From Galeruca laticollis (Eukaryota; Arthropoda; Insecta; Coleoptera; Chrysomelidae): DNA of 64,000 bases. Numbering within the stretch: position 1 is the stretch's first letter; each line of letters opens with the position of its first letter. The stretch spans positions 304,257,484-304,321,483 of the forward strand of contig OY998175.1 in NCBI GenBank assembly GCA_963921935.1. Reading direction: 5' to 3'. The position numbers and the translations under genes are program-made. A model generated the notes under the pieces. It saw nothing but the letters and a program-made list of their open reading frames with translations, ran no database searches and was not told the origin of the DNA. This document shows positions 1 through 12,260 of the stretch, one piece after another.

Positions 1-961
1 CACACCACAATTTGCACAGATATTAACTTATATACTGGGAAACAACCAGATTACTCGGAGCTTCCTGGAGGTATATTAAAATGAAAATTTGTGGTTCAAA
101 TGAACTTCACAAACAAGTGATTAAATCGAAGGAGCCTATAGTCTTGTTGATATACTATATAACAAGTAATATAATTGAAACGTAATAAGTCTAAGTGAAA
201 AACAAACATTTATACCTGAAACACACCTTCCAATTCACAACTATAAAATAAAAAAGGAACTGTGATCCTATTGTATAGAGTATACAAATATAAATTAATC
301 CATCGTTTCACTTCACCAAGAAAACAGAATAAATGTGAAAAATGTTGTTTCTTTTTCCCTCCAACGACCGGTCGAAACACTCGAAAGAAACAAATCCTAA
401 CCCAACCTTTTTGTTCTTCTTCTATACTATTATTGGGCTCGGTTAGGATGAGTTCCCCATGCCATGCCTTTTGCGTCGCACGTCACGCTAACTTCACGCA
501 TTCTGATTGGCGAATTGGTGAGTCGCTCGCGTCAGGAATTTCCCGATTAGAATACGTGACGCGCGACGCAAAAAACAAAAACGATGCATTGGGAACTTAG
601 ATCATATATAAACTACCGTGGATCTGGCAATAGCCGTAAACTCTGTTTCCAACATATTCACGACGTACTTCTACGACCCATCCTTGTTTGATACTCACAA
701 GCATGCTATGCTCACTGCCACTATAAATTTTGTCATGTTTATTTAGTTATACTACCCGTCGCCGGTAGCGCTACATAATCAATGAACTGTCAGATTTTTA
801 AAATCTCGCCATTTCTATAACCTCCATCTCATTTTGATACTTCGATCGCCATTATCAGCCATTGCTTTCGTTTGTATATTATACGGTTATTATTATATTA
901 ATTTGTATAAACAGACATTTTTGTGCATTTCAAGTGATTGTGTATATTAAACATTAACAAT
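1..961. other. Unannotated left flank
   Basis: No convincing coding region was found. The longest open stretch (262-600) starts on GTG and crosses an imperfect palindrome, so it is probably chance. The only clear structure is that palindrome at 469-573. The last 100 bases may hold the promoter of the THAP-like gene that starts at 962. Confidence 0.4.
469..573. repeat. Imperfect palindrome, possible short MITE
   Basis: The ends are inverted copies: TTTTGCGTCGCACGTCACG on the left and the same with one change on the right (555-573, inverted). Similarity continues inward with a gap (ATTCTGATTGG against ATTCTAATCGG). The GC-rich arms stand out from the AT-rich flank. No target duplication was recognised, so a MITE is only one explanation. 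Confidence 0.45.
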
Positions 962-1990
962 ATGGTTCAATACTGTATTGTTCCCACTTGTAAAAATACA
1001 AGTAAAGACATTAAAATGCATCTCCTTCCTAAACAAACTTAAAAGCAAATGCAGTTCCAAACTTATATATACCAGCACCAACAAGAAGTATGGAGCAATT
1101 ATCTTATCTATGGTATGGAGGAATTACCTGAGAAGAACCAGGGCATTGTTGAATCCCAAGGTAATGTACAATACTATTGTGGAAATTGACCAATATCATA
1201 AGTAGTCGTAGCAAAAACTGGTTTTAGGAAATGTATTTTAATCTGACAGCGAAAAACACAAAAAAGTAATTAATTGTAGTTTCATCAGCTTGCTTCATAA
1301 TTATGAGGAGCAGCCCAGTAAATATGAAAATTTAGATTTGCTACACTATAATTGAAGTTCTCACTAGGAATCGTTTTCAGTGTGTGCTATTGAATATGTC
1401 AAAAATAGACAAAGCCACAAACTTTGTTGTATATTACAAAAGTTAAAAGCGATTTGGCCTATTTATTTTTGTTTTGCTAAAAAAAATTTTCTGATGATGC
1501 TTTAAAAAAGTTTCATTTTGACTTAGCAAATATAACTAAAGCTTTTATTATTACAGGTTCAGAGTCATATCCTGCCATCGCCTCCTGCAGCACTCCAACT
1601 ACCTCGAACACCATTCTTACTACATTAAAGACACCCAGCAAACGTAAAGGTAAATTTTTAGAGTATGTAGAAAGTTTACTGTTTTGACCCTTACTTTGTT
1701 GAAACTAACTGTTTCTAAATAATTCCAGACTATATTTTAAAAAGTAATATGTAAAAAGTAAATCGCAATAATAAATGTAAGTAAAAAATAGTACATATAA
1801 TATTTTTTCAGATATTAAACAAAGATTGAATTTACTAAGCCATGGAGATTCAAGTAGAGCCATTCAGCTAACGCCCAAAGCTAGAAAATTTTATGGAATT
1901 GCCAAAAACATGGTTTCACTAGCCAGAAAAATTGACAGACAAAATTCCGGTGTACGAAAACAACTGTTTGAGATTAAAAAAAAGAGTTGA
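962..1990 (+). pseudogene. THAP-like small gene with three exons and one in-frame stop
   Basis: The sequence shows a start at 962 and a short open frame beginning MVQYCIVPTCKN, with Cys5 and Cys10 spaced as in the start of a THAP zinc finger. Proposed exons are 962-1160, 1557-1649 and 1812-1990. Each junction has a GT donor and AG acceptor, and both introns are phase 1, so the frame is kept. The last exon encodes a basic stretch containing LTPKARKFYGIAKN, like the region after the THAP domain in transposon-derived DNA-binding proteins. AATAAA lies at 2049. An in-frame TAA at 1040-1042 cuts the first exon, and the later C-x2-H half of the finger is not visible. It is either a decayed THAP gene or part of a transposon. 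The THAP label rests on few residues. Confidence 0.4.
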
Positions 1991-2054
1991 ATTATAAATA
2001 AATCTAAATTTGGAATGAGTAAATTGATTTGTTTCCTGTTTTTCCATGAATAAA

Positions 2055-3640
2055 AATAATGTGTTCAAGCAGTCTTTTATTTTGGAATATTAATTCCACT
2101 TTTCATAAAATTCCTTATTAATAGCGTTGTCGATTGATAAAGTTGGTGTAAGCTAATGTATTCTCGAGCCCTTTAAAAAGGTGCATGAAAATACATTAGA
2201 GCTCACTATTTCTATCTGTTGAAAATAAATAGCAAAAATAGTTATTTCCATATATTTCAAAAAGCCCGCTGGTTCTATATGCAGCGCTATAGCGGTGGGT
2301 TGAAGAAGTAAAATAACATTGAATAATTATTCAGTAGAGTGGCCCATCTATTGTATATTATATTATCTTATCTATGCTCACAAGTTTATAACTTTGCTTC
2401 TTTGTTTTGGAGCCTTTGACTATTTTGACGTACATAGCGCCAAATTTAAATAACCATGTTTCAAATCTAGATTTTGAAATGACTTTGAAGAAGGTGGAGG
2501 TTCTCATTCGGTTGTATTTTTGTGATGCTTTTGTTATTTTTAAACCGTTGTGGAAAATTCTTTCTTTCATATGAAAGAAAATATTTCAAAACATTGGATG
2601 AATAGTTTTGGTTTTTAAATCAAAATAAATACAATAAGCAATATCATCTAACTAAATAAAATTGCATATTTTTGCTTTCACGTCTCATTTGATTAATTTT
2701 TGTTTATTACTTTAGTACATTAAACTATTATAAAACAGAACTATGGACCAAAACTTACAAACAATTTAAAAGGTTTTGAATTCGTTTATTTTTTTTAAAG
2801 CTTTTAAGTATATTTAATGTATGTACCTATGTTTACTTAAATTGTGAAAATTATTGGAATAAAACTAGAAATTGTTTATAAGATACGTCATTTTATGTTT
2901 GAAACATTTCACATTTAATTCGTTCATGAAACATCAAACTTATTTCTAACTCTACAATCCCACAATTTTTCAATTTAAATTTCCAATCGATTGTTATCTT
3001 AAAATAGAAATCAATATTTGATAACTTTAAAATATGGCAAAAACTTGATAAACCCCAAAAACTACTCGCCATATTATTATGATGCCGATGCGAGAAAAGA
3101 ACGCTATCAACATTGCCAAATATCGGGACTATTTCTTTTTTCTCCTTATCCCATAATACAAAAATGAATAGTCAAGCAACAATTTTGTACAATAATTAGT
3201 TGGTTAAAATGTATATACATTAAAATAACATTATTGAATTTATACATAACTATTTTAGATAATGAACAACAAAAGTTTCTTATTGAAAGTATTAAAAACG
3301 CGGAGAATGACAATAAATGTGTATGAATCTGGCAACAAAGAACAAGGACACGAGTTCTTAAATTGAACGTGGTCCTACGTTCAGATTTTTAAAGCGCATG
3401 CTTAATTGGCAGACCGAAATAAAGACAAAGCTATGGTGAATTTCATACAGCAGATGAAGATAATGTAATTTAGTCATGTTGTACATGTTGGAAACAGAAA
3501 CGTGTATGGAGTTCTTATGGCATTGATGCATCCACGGTAGTATATATGATCTAATATTGGGAACCATTCACTCAGTTCCGATCAGACCTAATCAAGAAAT
3601 ATATAAATTCGAAATCCGAAAAGTGTGCCGGAGAGTAATC
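2055..3640. other. AT-rich stretch with no recognised gene
   Basis: Short open frames here (for example 2358-2570 on the minus strand) have no motif I recognise and no splice context. The only structure noted is a hairpin at 2151-2204. Confidence 0.4.
2151..2204. repeat. Short inverted repeat (hairpin)
   Basis: AGCTAATGTATT at 2151-2162 is repeated in inverted form at 2191-2204 (AATACATTAGAGCT with small gaps), giving a stem of about 12 bp around a 28-base loop. It could be a remnant MITE end or chance. Confidence 0.35.
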
Positions 3641-3948
3641 GAAATAAACGTCATGCATCTAGGAATTTTTCAGAAGGAAGGAATATTATTAACCCACAGC
3701 AATGTTTCTTAATTAAAAAATATCTCAATATTCCAACTTGGATAGGTACTGAAACTTCATATGGAAATATTTCGACAGGAAGAAATAAATAACTTACAGC
3801 AATGTTACTCGCGAAAGTAAATGACAATATTTCAAATTGTGTATTTGACAATATCACTGAAACTTAATAGCGAAATGTTTCAAAAATAACAAACTTTATG
3901 AAATGTTTCGCTAATGAGCAAGTCACATTGTTTCAACTAAACTAATGC

Positions 3949-4080
3949 AATAATATTACTGCAACTTCTCCAAGAAACATTTCAAACCGTATATAAATGT
4001 AATTGCACAATAATATTACTGCAACTTCTCCAGAAAACATTTCAAAATGTATTTAAATGTCATTTGCAGCAATGTTTTGC
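3949..4080 (+). repeat. 60-bp tandem repeat, two clear units
   Basis: AATAATATTACTGCAACTTC recurs at 3949 and 4009, exactly 60 bases apart, and the units diverge only slightly. A weaker third unit runs into the Merlin transposase fragment at 4064. More degenerate echoes (CAGCAATGTT, ATTTCAAA) lie between 3690 and 3950. Tandem repeats beside a DNA-transposon terminus are common, so this may be the subterminal region of the Merlin element. Confidence 0.6.
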
Positions 4081-4516
4081 AAGGTTCTGTGCTCAGTGGG
4101 TGACTTTTCAAATTGATGAATCCAAATTTGGACAAAGGAAATACAATCGAGGACGAATTGTGGAAGGACACTGGGTTTTGGGTTTGATTGCTCAAGATTC
4201 AGACGATTTGAGATTAACTGTATGTCCCGATAATAATAGGAATGCACACAGCCTAATACCACTTATTGAGCAGCATATTCAGAGAGGTTCTATTATCCAC
4301 ACGGACATGTGGAATGGCCACTCTAAACTTTATCATCATAAGACTGTCAACCATAGTGTTGAGTTTGTTGCTGCTGATGGTACGCACACTCAAAGAATAG
4401 AGTCCCAATGGAGTGCTGCCAAAAAGTTTTTGAGGGGTCAGCATATTCCGGAGAACGAGTTTGTGAATATTTGTGGAGAAGGTATTGTAAAAAAAACAAA
4501 CTCGATCCAATGCTAG
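4064..4516 (+). pseudogene. Merlin (IS1595/ISXO2-like) transposase fragment
   Basis: The reading frame carries the ISXO2-like DDE domain of Merlin transposases: the first Asp in QIDESKFG, then KYNRGRIVEGHWVLG, the second Asp in HTDMWNGH and the Glu in RIESQWSAAKKF. All three catalytic acids are present. About 150 codons are open, whereas Merlin transposases are usually close to 300, so the N-terminal zinc-ribbon part is missing. The upstream boundary is the 60-bp tandem repeat, and the frame ends shortly after the catalytic Glu. The enzyme cuts and pastes its element by a metal-dependent DDE reaction. This copy is 5' truncated and almost certainly inactive. The family call is secure from the motifs. 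Confidence 0.85.
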
Positions 4517-4780
4517 AACTCCTGAATTCTATAAAAATAGAGTATGGAGATTTTAGGTCAAAATAATTTCTTTTTATTGTTGTTGTTTTATTGTTGATAT
4601 TAAAGAGTTGTTTACATCGAAGTTAGTTGAAATATTTTGAATCATTACACCTTACACATGATTATCCACATTATTCAATACTATCAGGAATACGTACATA
4701 CACAATAACCAAATGGAAAATGTTTATGAACAGCTATCAACAGACTGTGAAAAATGCGCGCCGGGTCGACGTTTCGCAAT

Positions 4781-4990
4781 TCACCATAGGATTTGGGTTT
4801 TTGTTTACTACTAATCACTACAATCAGTGCTATTACAACAGTTTTTCCATAACTAAACGAAAGTGGGGTCAACTTGGAAACCGCGCATTTCCTCACCATA
4901 TGATTTAGGTTTTTGTGTACACGTTACCATGGTAATGGCTGCCATGACAACAGTTTTTCCATAACTGATATTAGCTAAACGAAAGTTTAC
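4781..4990 (+). repeat. Diverged direct repeat of about 90 bp, two units
   Basis: TCACCATAGGATTTGGGTTT at 4781 is repeated as TCACCATATGATTTAGGTTT at 4893. Both units continue through a shared ACAACAGTTTTTCCATAACT and end in AACGAAAGT. The middles have diverged. The short frames over this stretch look like chance. Confidence 0.55.
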
Positions 4991-4994
4991 CCAA

Positions 4995-5859
4995 AGTTAC
5001 AGGAGATCGATACACAGCCGTAATATCTATGATATTGTTGAATGACATTATTTGTATTTTCAAGCATTTTACCGTTTTCTTTGATTTTTGTATCAAATTA
5101 TTCGGGAGTATTTTTTATAAAATATTTTTTCCATTCTCTTTTTTCGATTTTAACTTGTTTCTTAATTTGTTGGGTGGTCCATCATGCTGTTTGTTTTTTC
5201 TGATTTTCTGCTGTGCCACTGTATACACCAACTGAATATATCTAGTCCGCTCCTGTACCGCATCTTAATATTAAACGCCTCTTGAAATACACGGCCAATG
5301 TTAGCGAGTCAATTTGCAAATACAATTTTTTTTCGTTTTGGGCATTTCCGTTTCATATCAAAGGTTGCACCTATGATCATGAATATGATAAACGGACATT
5401 TTACGACCAATCACAACAATTGGGTCAATCTTGCTTACTATTTCTTCAAGACGACCTTCAGTCACTTTATTTGTTTACATTTGCATAATTCGTTGTTAAG
5501 GTGAAGGACTTTATCTTCCGAATCCGTTATTATTAATTATTATAGCGGAAAATACACGTGCTATTAGACATTTATTTTGATAAAAAAAAGGATTTATGAA
5601 TATATATTTGGAAATAAATTTGTGTTTCAAGGCATTATTAAACAAGGACCTTGGACAAACTATTATTGAAATTGATATTTAACTAAATTATAGCAAAACT
5701 AATTCTTCGGTTTTGATAATTGTTTTCGAGAATCGTCTTTTAGGAACATTAAAAAATGTCCTTCTTCAGTTCTGCTTCTCAGAGGGGAGAACATTTTTTG
5801 TTAGGTAATCAAACAGACTGTTTTGATGATCGATACGATTTTTATTTGATCCTAGAGTT
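4995..5859. other. No recognised gene or repeat
   Basis: AT-rich sequence with T-runs. Open frames at 5029, 5282 and 5298 overlap one another and carry no motif I recognise. Confidence 0.4.
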
Positions 5860-5871
5860 AAATTATTCTTG

Positions 5872-7604
5872 CTAGTCTTTGTCATGTATTGGTTTTTCTA
5901 ATATCTCTCTCACTGAAGAAACATTGGTACTTCGTAGTGCCGAATTGGTATCTGTATCTGTAGAAATGGGAGGGTGAGTTGGATCCACAGCTGTCCCATT
6001 GTGCATCCTCCCAGGAGTTGTCTCGCTTAGCTCATCGTCCCGCCTACCAATTCGTATGACGTGTTCCATAGTTTCGTCTTCTCGTTCGCAATTTCTGCAT
6101 GTTGGTCTGTCTATTAGCCTCATAGTATGGATGCGTTTAAGTAGTTGGCAGTCACCAGTCAGGAATTCCACAACCAATCGCAGGTTCGACCTGAACATCG
6201 CTAAGTATGTCTTTGGCATTGACCGTTAGGGCTCCCCTTGGCAAGTCTGCATTTTTGCATTCCTTCTTATCGTCTCAGCAATCGGCTCGTTCAACTAATC
6301 CCTTGATTGCTATTGTCGACAGGCCGGAAGAGTCACCGAATATTAATATTCTTATGCCAACGGCCTTCCTAGCCAGACTGTCCGCTATGCGGTTGCCGTT
6401 GTATCCATTGTGCTCTTTAACCCACCTTAAGACAATGCTATTTTTACCCGAAGCGTAGATTAATGATTGATGGCACTCCATTCCTATCCCTGATGTGACA
6501 CGTGGTCTGCTCAAGGTTAGCAGAGTTTGTCTGCTGCCTGTGCAGATTATTATGGTTTTATCTTTCCTGGTTAGTTCCTTACCGTCTATTGATATGCCAG
6601 CCAGTTCTGTTTGAACGACGCTGGCGTATTTTTCCATAGCTCACTTTGTTTCCAGACTGAGCATTATGGAATACAGTTCGCTTCCTGGGGAAACCTTTCG
6701 TTTTGGAGTCGTCTGTGTATATTCGAATTGCATCTGTCACATTATGCTCCGTATTTTGGTTTATTTCTATTTTGTACGGTTTTTCAAAAACAAATGTGGG
6801 TTGAGTCGTTGTTTTCTTGTAGCATGGGTAGCGCATTAAGTTCTACCCGTCACAGGCGATGCCTCAGTTTCCCCATTCCTACATCGGGATTTACACTAAC
6901 CATGCGAAGTCGTAATATTGACAAAATCACAACCTCTTTGATGTAAATATCACTAGGGGAAATGCCAATGATCACCTCCATTGCAGCGGTTGGGGTTGTT
7001 CTTATGGCTCCTGTATTTATCGCCGTCGTCTGTAGTACTTTTGGTACCCAGGCAATGGCTCCATATGTTAGCATAGGTCTAATATCTGCGGTGTGGATCC
7101 AGTGGACCATTCTTGTCGAAATGCCCCAAGCGCGTCCCAAAGTCCATCGGCACTGAGAGTTCCACGTTAACTTTTGGTCCACGGCAATACTAAGATATTT
7201 TACCTCTTCAGAAAAGTGTAGTTTGCCATCGAAGTTTTAGGGAGGTTTAAGCCCGGTAAACAGGACCATCTCAATCTTCTTGGGATTGATTGACAGTGAG
7301 TGTTCCTTGCACCACGTTTCTATAAATTTGAGAGCATTTTGAGTTCTTTCACAACGTATGTTCTCAAATTTACCAGTTTGCAGTATAGCTATATCATCTG
7401 CATATGCTATTGTGTAGAATCCAATGTTGTTGAGGCCTGGGGTGTTGATATATTTGTTGCCACAGCCCAGATGGTGAGAGTTTGTGTGTCACAGCCTATA
7501 ATAATATCCACTTTTTGATTGAGGCAGTGGTACACTAGATCGTCTATTTCTTTTGTGGGTGGTAAGGTGGCTGCGTCGGAGGGAAGGTAGACCGATGCTA
7601 GCAT
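5872..7604 (-). pseudogene. LINE-B ORF2, 3' part (endonuclease end, RT thumb, RNase H, zinc knuckle)
   Basis: On the minus strand, 7407-7604 encodes part of an AP-endonuclease (VDIIIGCDTQ, matching the GCDAN of LINE-A). 6850-7182 encodes the region after the RT palm (MLTYGAIAWVPK). 6275-6836 encodes RNase H, with YTDDSKTKG for the first Asp loop and WVKEHNGYNGNRIADSLAR for the last helix, where the final Asp is kept. 5872-6219 ends in CRNCEREDETMEHV, a Cys-Cys-His knuckle seen at the ends of such ORF2 proteins. The segments lie in different frames with several stops, and the RT YADD core was not found. This reads as a decayed copy with an internal deletion. Confidence 0.75.
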
Positions 7605-7628
7605 CAGCGCTGTCCTGTTGCCTCGTCC
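7563..7628. repeat. 66-bp target-site duplication, left copy (LINE-A)
   Basis: The 66 bases ending in CCTGTTGCCTCGTCC recur at 12355-12420 with only three mismatches. The two copies flank LINE-A, and both are LINE-B coding sequence (minus strand), so this is a duplicated target rather than part of LINE-A. Confidence 0.85.
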
Positions 7629-8588
7629 TCCCCGAAGGAATTACCAACGGGGAAAACAAAGCTTAAAAGAGGCCCGGAGCATATTACTCCTCCGTTTAGG
7701 CCTCAAAGCAAGAAAGCAAAAACAGCTGCAACGTTAACCGGGCAAGCCACTGGTTACGCAGCAGCTGTCAAAGCAGAGAAAGCTTTTAGGGTGGGAATAA
7801 TGCCAAAGGATTATCCTGGGGTCATCCTGAAAGCGGAGTAGCTCTCCACACTGGAAGATACTCTGGTGGAAGAGCTGTGCCAGAGCAAAGAGAAGGGAAT
7901 CCACTTCTCAGGTATCCATTTACGATGTGGAAAGATACTGGTGGACTGTGGGTCACAAGAATCGGCAGACTGGCTCATGAGGTCCGCGCCGAAATTAAAC
8001 TCTTGGGAAGGACCCGAATTGGTGGCTCGAAGTGGAGACGACATCCCAAAGCCGGTCACCATAACAGTGTTCTTCCCAAGAAGCCAAGACATGAAACTGG
8101 AGAAGATCCTCCAACTTGTCGAGGTTCAGAACTCCAACCTCAGTACTGAGGCTTGGAAGATTTTAAACTCTAAAAAAGAGGGACAGGGAACTATCCTCAC
8201 GATTGGGATCGATCACCAATCTGGGGAGGCTCTGAAGGCAGGAGGTTACGCTCTAAACTTCCGTTTTGGGCGTATCCCTGTCTCGGGGCTGGGAAAAAAG
8301 AAGAATCCCGCGGAGGATCCAAAGGATATGGAGATACCCTCCACATCCGGAACCTCTGGAAAGGATAAACAAGGCGAAAGCTTGACCTTGGGTCAGCCCG
8401 AGATCTCCTCCGGCTCTGCTGGGATGACTGGGAATGCGGAGACTGCCTCTGCATCCCGGGAAGCTGGGCAGAGCAGCCTGGGGGTCGAGAGTCTGACTCT
8501 AGATCAAGAAACCTGCTCGATTACCGAGGGAGATACTGCCATGGTGGTCGAGGAGGGTCAGGGAGAGAGAAAGGAGGGGGATGAATAG
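7629..8588 (+). pseudogene. LINE-A ORF1 (RNA-binding/nucleocapsid-like), 5' truncated
   Basis: The frame is open from the insertion junction at 7629 to the stop at 8588, apart from one TAG at 7839-7841. It starts within a Lys/Pro-rich tail (SPKELPTGKTKLKRGPEH), continues into a folded region around MPKDYPGVIL and DWLMRSAPKLNSWEG, which resembles the DUF4780 domain of insect LINE ORF1 proteins, and ends in a Ser/Glu-rich low-complexity tail. There is no CCHC knuckle. ORF1 proteins coat the element RNA and help reverse transcription. The lack of any start codon shows that the copy is 5' truncated, as expected when target-primed reverse transcription stops early. The DUF4780 link is from memory of the family. 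Confidence 0.7.
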
Positions 8589-8599
8589 AGGCTGAGTAA

Positions 8600-11500
8600 C
8601 TCGGCCTCTCTCATCCACAATTATTCACCTTCACGTTCACGAATGTAGCTCAGATTAACCTGCATCACGCGAAGGGAGCTTCAGCCGTGATTACAAGGTT
8701 GTTCGCTAGACTACAACTGGATACTGTACTGATCCAAGAACCATGGATCAACAAAGAAGGCCAAATCAAAGGTTTGGCATGTAATGATTCTAAATTGATT
8801 TATGATCAAAGGCAAGTATCTCCGCGTGCCTGCGTAATCATAAGAAATAACATAAAATATATTTATGTTTCAGAATACGTGTCACGGGACCTTGTTCCAA
8901 TCATGGTTCACCTCAACATTGGGGGTATCGACCGAGACATCGTCATTGCCTCTGCCTACTTCATTGGAGACGGGCCGATGACACCGCCAGTAGAGGTACA
9001 AGAGCTAGTGAGACACTGCGATAGCAGACGGCTGCCAATTATAATTGGTTGTGATGCCAACGCACACAATACAGTGTGGGGAAGCACCAATAACAACGTA
9101 AAAGGTGAGTGTTTATTATAATATCTCTTAGCAAATAACCTTGAGACCTTAAACGTGGGGACAACCCCCACTTTTGTCACGAGAGCAAGAGAAGAGGTCC
9201 TGGACGTAACAATCGTTAATGTTGCTGCTAGGAAAAATGTAAAAGATTGGAGGGTGATGAGCAAGCCATCACTTTCCGACCATAGGATCATCGAATTTAG
9301 GATAGAGGGAAATACCACCTCGATTCCTACAATTCGAAATCCTAGAAATACTGATTGGTCTCTTTACAAGACCAATCTGAAGGACAATTTGGAACACGTC
9401 GAAGTGAATGGGGTAAATCACCCGCACTACGACCTGGAACAAACAGTCGAACAGATCAGTGAGGCAATAATGGAAGCTTTTCATTCCAGTTGCCCACTCT
9501 CAAAAGCTCGTTCAGAAAAGGATGCTCCTTGGTGGAATGAGAACCTGTCAAACCTCAGAAAAGAGGTCCGTCGGCTCTTTAATAGAGCCAAACGTGACGG
9601 CAATTGGCAAGGGTACACTGAGAAGCTTACTCAGTACAATAAAGAGATTAGGAAGGCCAAAAGGCTTAACTTTCAAGCCTTTTGCGAAAAGATCACTTCC
9701 ACCCACACTGCGGCCAGACTACAAAAGGTCATGGCAAATGGGGGAACTAACCCCACAATGTCGCTGAAAAAGCCAGACGGATCATACACGGAAGGTGAAG
9801 AGGAACGATCAATTCTTCTTCTTAAAACCCACTTCCCAGGTAGTGAACCAGCAACAAAAATCGAAATAGCAATGAACTACACCAAAAAATCCCGCAAGGA
9901 AGATTGGGACATTGCTAAGAAAATATTTACCAGACAACGGTTGGAATGGGCAATAAGTACCTTTCAACCATATAAATCACCAGGAGTGGATGGAATATTT
10001 CCAGCACTCCTACAGCAAGTGATAGAGGAGATTCTTCGTCACCTGCTGAAGATTACAAGAAGCAGTCTAGCAGTGGGTCTAATACCTAGAAAATGGAGAA
10101 GGGCAAGGGTAAGCTTCATACCAAAAATAGGGAAAAAGATGGGAATGATCCCCGATCTTTCAGACCCATCTGTCTAACATCGTTTCTACTCAAATCGATG
10201 GAGAGAGTAGTGGATAACTACATAAGAACAGAGACTCTGAAGAATATACCACTTCATAAATGTCAGCATGCCTACAGAGCGGGTCGATCAACTGAGACGG
10301 CTCTGTATCAGCTAACAGAAGTCATCCAGAGAACTCTGAACAACAAAGAAATCGCAATGTGGTCATTCCTGGATATATCAGGGGCCTTTGACAACACAAC
10401 TCATGTGTCTGTCAAAGAAGCACTAAAAAGGCGAGGAGTGAATGAAACCATTGTAAAATGGATGTATGAGTTGTTGACAACGAGGATAGCTGAGACACAG
10501 GTGGGGAATCAAACCACCTCAGTTAAAGCCACTCGGGGGACACCTCAAGGGGGAGTGATATCTCCCCTTCTATGGAGCCTCATAGTAGATGAGTTGCTCT
10601 ACAGGCTAACGGAGCTTGGCTTCGAATCTATGGGCTACGCCGATGACATTGTTTTAATAGTCAGAGGCAAGTTCGAGAGCACCTTGTGTGATTTATTACA
10701 AAAGGGCCTCAGAATCATTGAGCAATGGTGTCAGTGGGGCTAAACATTAACCCAAGCAAGACCATAGTAATTCCATTTACCCGGAAAAGAACACTTCCAG
10801 CCATGAAACCCATATCCTTAAATGGGGAAATCATAGAATGGAAATCGGAGGTTAAATATCTAGGGATAACCCTAGACAATAAGCTTCTGTGAATTAAGCA
10901 TGTAGAAATAACTGCTAGTAAAGCAATAAGAGCTTTGATGGCGTGCAGAAATCTAGCTGGTAAGAGGTGGGGCTGTAACCCAAACATACTGCGATGGATG
11001 TACGCCATGATTGTGAGACTAGCAATTACGTATGGGGCAATAGTTTGGCACACAAAAGCAAGTCAGTACAGCACGAGGAAAACCCTTGATAAAGTTCAAA
11101 GGCTTGCCTGTGTGTGCATCACTGGAGCTTTGAGAATGTGTCCAACTAGGGCACTTGAGATCATTACAGATCTCACACCTCTACATCTGGTGATAGAAAG
11201 ATCTGCCTAAGAGGCAATTCTTAGAATATCTAAGGAAGGTTCAGGCAATGAGAGTATTGAAAATCAGGGAGCTTGGTCCTCTCTGACAAGATACACCTCA
11301 TTAGCGAATCTTCCCAGTGACGAAATGATCAGGAAAGTAAGCATTGAAAAGAATTTCACTACGATGCTAAATACGAGGAGAGACTGGGAAAGAGAATACA
11401 CCACCCAAACTCTCAAAGAAAACACCATTAGATGGTATACAGATGGTTCAAAAACAACCATCGGAGCAGGCGCTGGAGTATTTGAGCCTGGCACCAGATA

Positions 11501-12260
11501 CTCATTATCGTTAGGCTCCTTCCCGAGCGTCTTTCAGGCAGAAATACTTGCGATTGAAAGATGCGTGGAAATGAACCTAGAAAGAAACTACCAAAGATGT
11601 GACATATCGATCCATTCTGATAGTCAAGCAGCTATCAAAGCGTTGAGCTCCCATGTCATTGATTCAAAGTTGGGATGGGAGTGCCGAAGAAAACTTGATG
11701 AATTAGGCAAGAATAACAAGGTCTCTTTAGTCTGGGTTCCTGGTCACTCGGGAATCACGGGAAATGAAGAGGCCAATACACTTGCCAGGAAAGGAGCACA
11801 AATGCCCTTTATTGGCCCGGAGCCTTTCTGTGGTGTATCAAAATGCTCCTACAAGAAAGAGTTTCGGAAGAAAGAGGAAACCGAAAGAGAAGCACTCTGG
11901 CGGCGCCTTCCCGGGTTGGAACATTCCAAAAAGTTCCTGGGGAACTTTGACACTGCTAGGTCCAAAAAATATTTGGACCTTAGTAAAGATAAGCTACATC
12001 TCCTCACGGGCTCTCTTACAGGACACTGCCGCCTTAGGAAGCACTCAATGAGAATAGGTCTAGCAGAGATTGACGAGTGTAGATTCTGTGGGGAGGAGGA
12101 TGAAACTCCTGATCACCTAGTTCTGGAATGCCTCGCCATTGCAAGCTAACGCAAGAAATGCTTTGGACAAGAAACTTGTAAGAGTGAGGACCTAGCCTCG
12201 CTGAAGCCGTCCCAAATACTAGAGTTCATTAGAACCTTGGAACTGGAAGGCGAGCTGTAG
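8600..12260 (+). pseudogene. LINE-A ORF2: endonuclease, reverse transcriptase, RNase H
   Basis: The frame opens at 8600. The endonuclease shows LIQEPW, GCDANAHNTVWGS and LSDHRIIEF. The RT shows SFRPICLTSF, AFDNTTH, GTPQGGVISPLLW and the catalytic GYADDIVLI. RNase H (about 11430-11800) shows YTDGSKT, AEILAIE and HSDSQAA, but its last acid is Asn in GNEEANTLAR. A C-x2-C-x8-H-x4-C knuckle follows at about 12080. Defects are in-frame stops at 9119, about 10890, about 11208 and 12147, a one-base shift in an A-run near 10135, and another shift near 10735. The real end is the TAG at 12258-12260. The protein would nick the target and copy the RNA there. Confidence 0.85.

Noticed and set aside
262..600. 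112-codon open frame at the left end
   Set aside because: It starts on GTG, has no motif and runs through an imperfect palindrome; in AT-rich DNA with a GC-rich insert this is expected by chance.
3949..4080. CRISPR-like array
   Set aside because: This is eukaryotic DNA; the units are contiguous tandem copies with no spacers.
4253..4510. Open frame antisense to the Merlin transposase
   Set aside because: It is a shadow of the real plus-strand frame, which carries the catalytic motifs.
9155..10177. Separate gene inside LINE-A
   Set aside because: It is in the same frame as the upstream endonuclease and is separated only by one stop, so it is part of ORF2.
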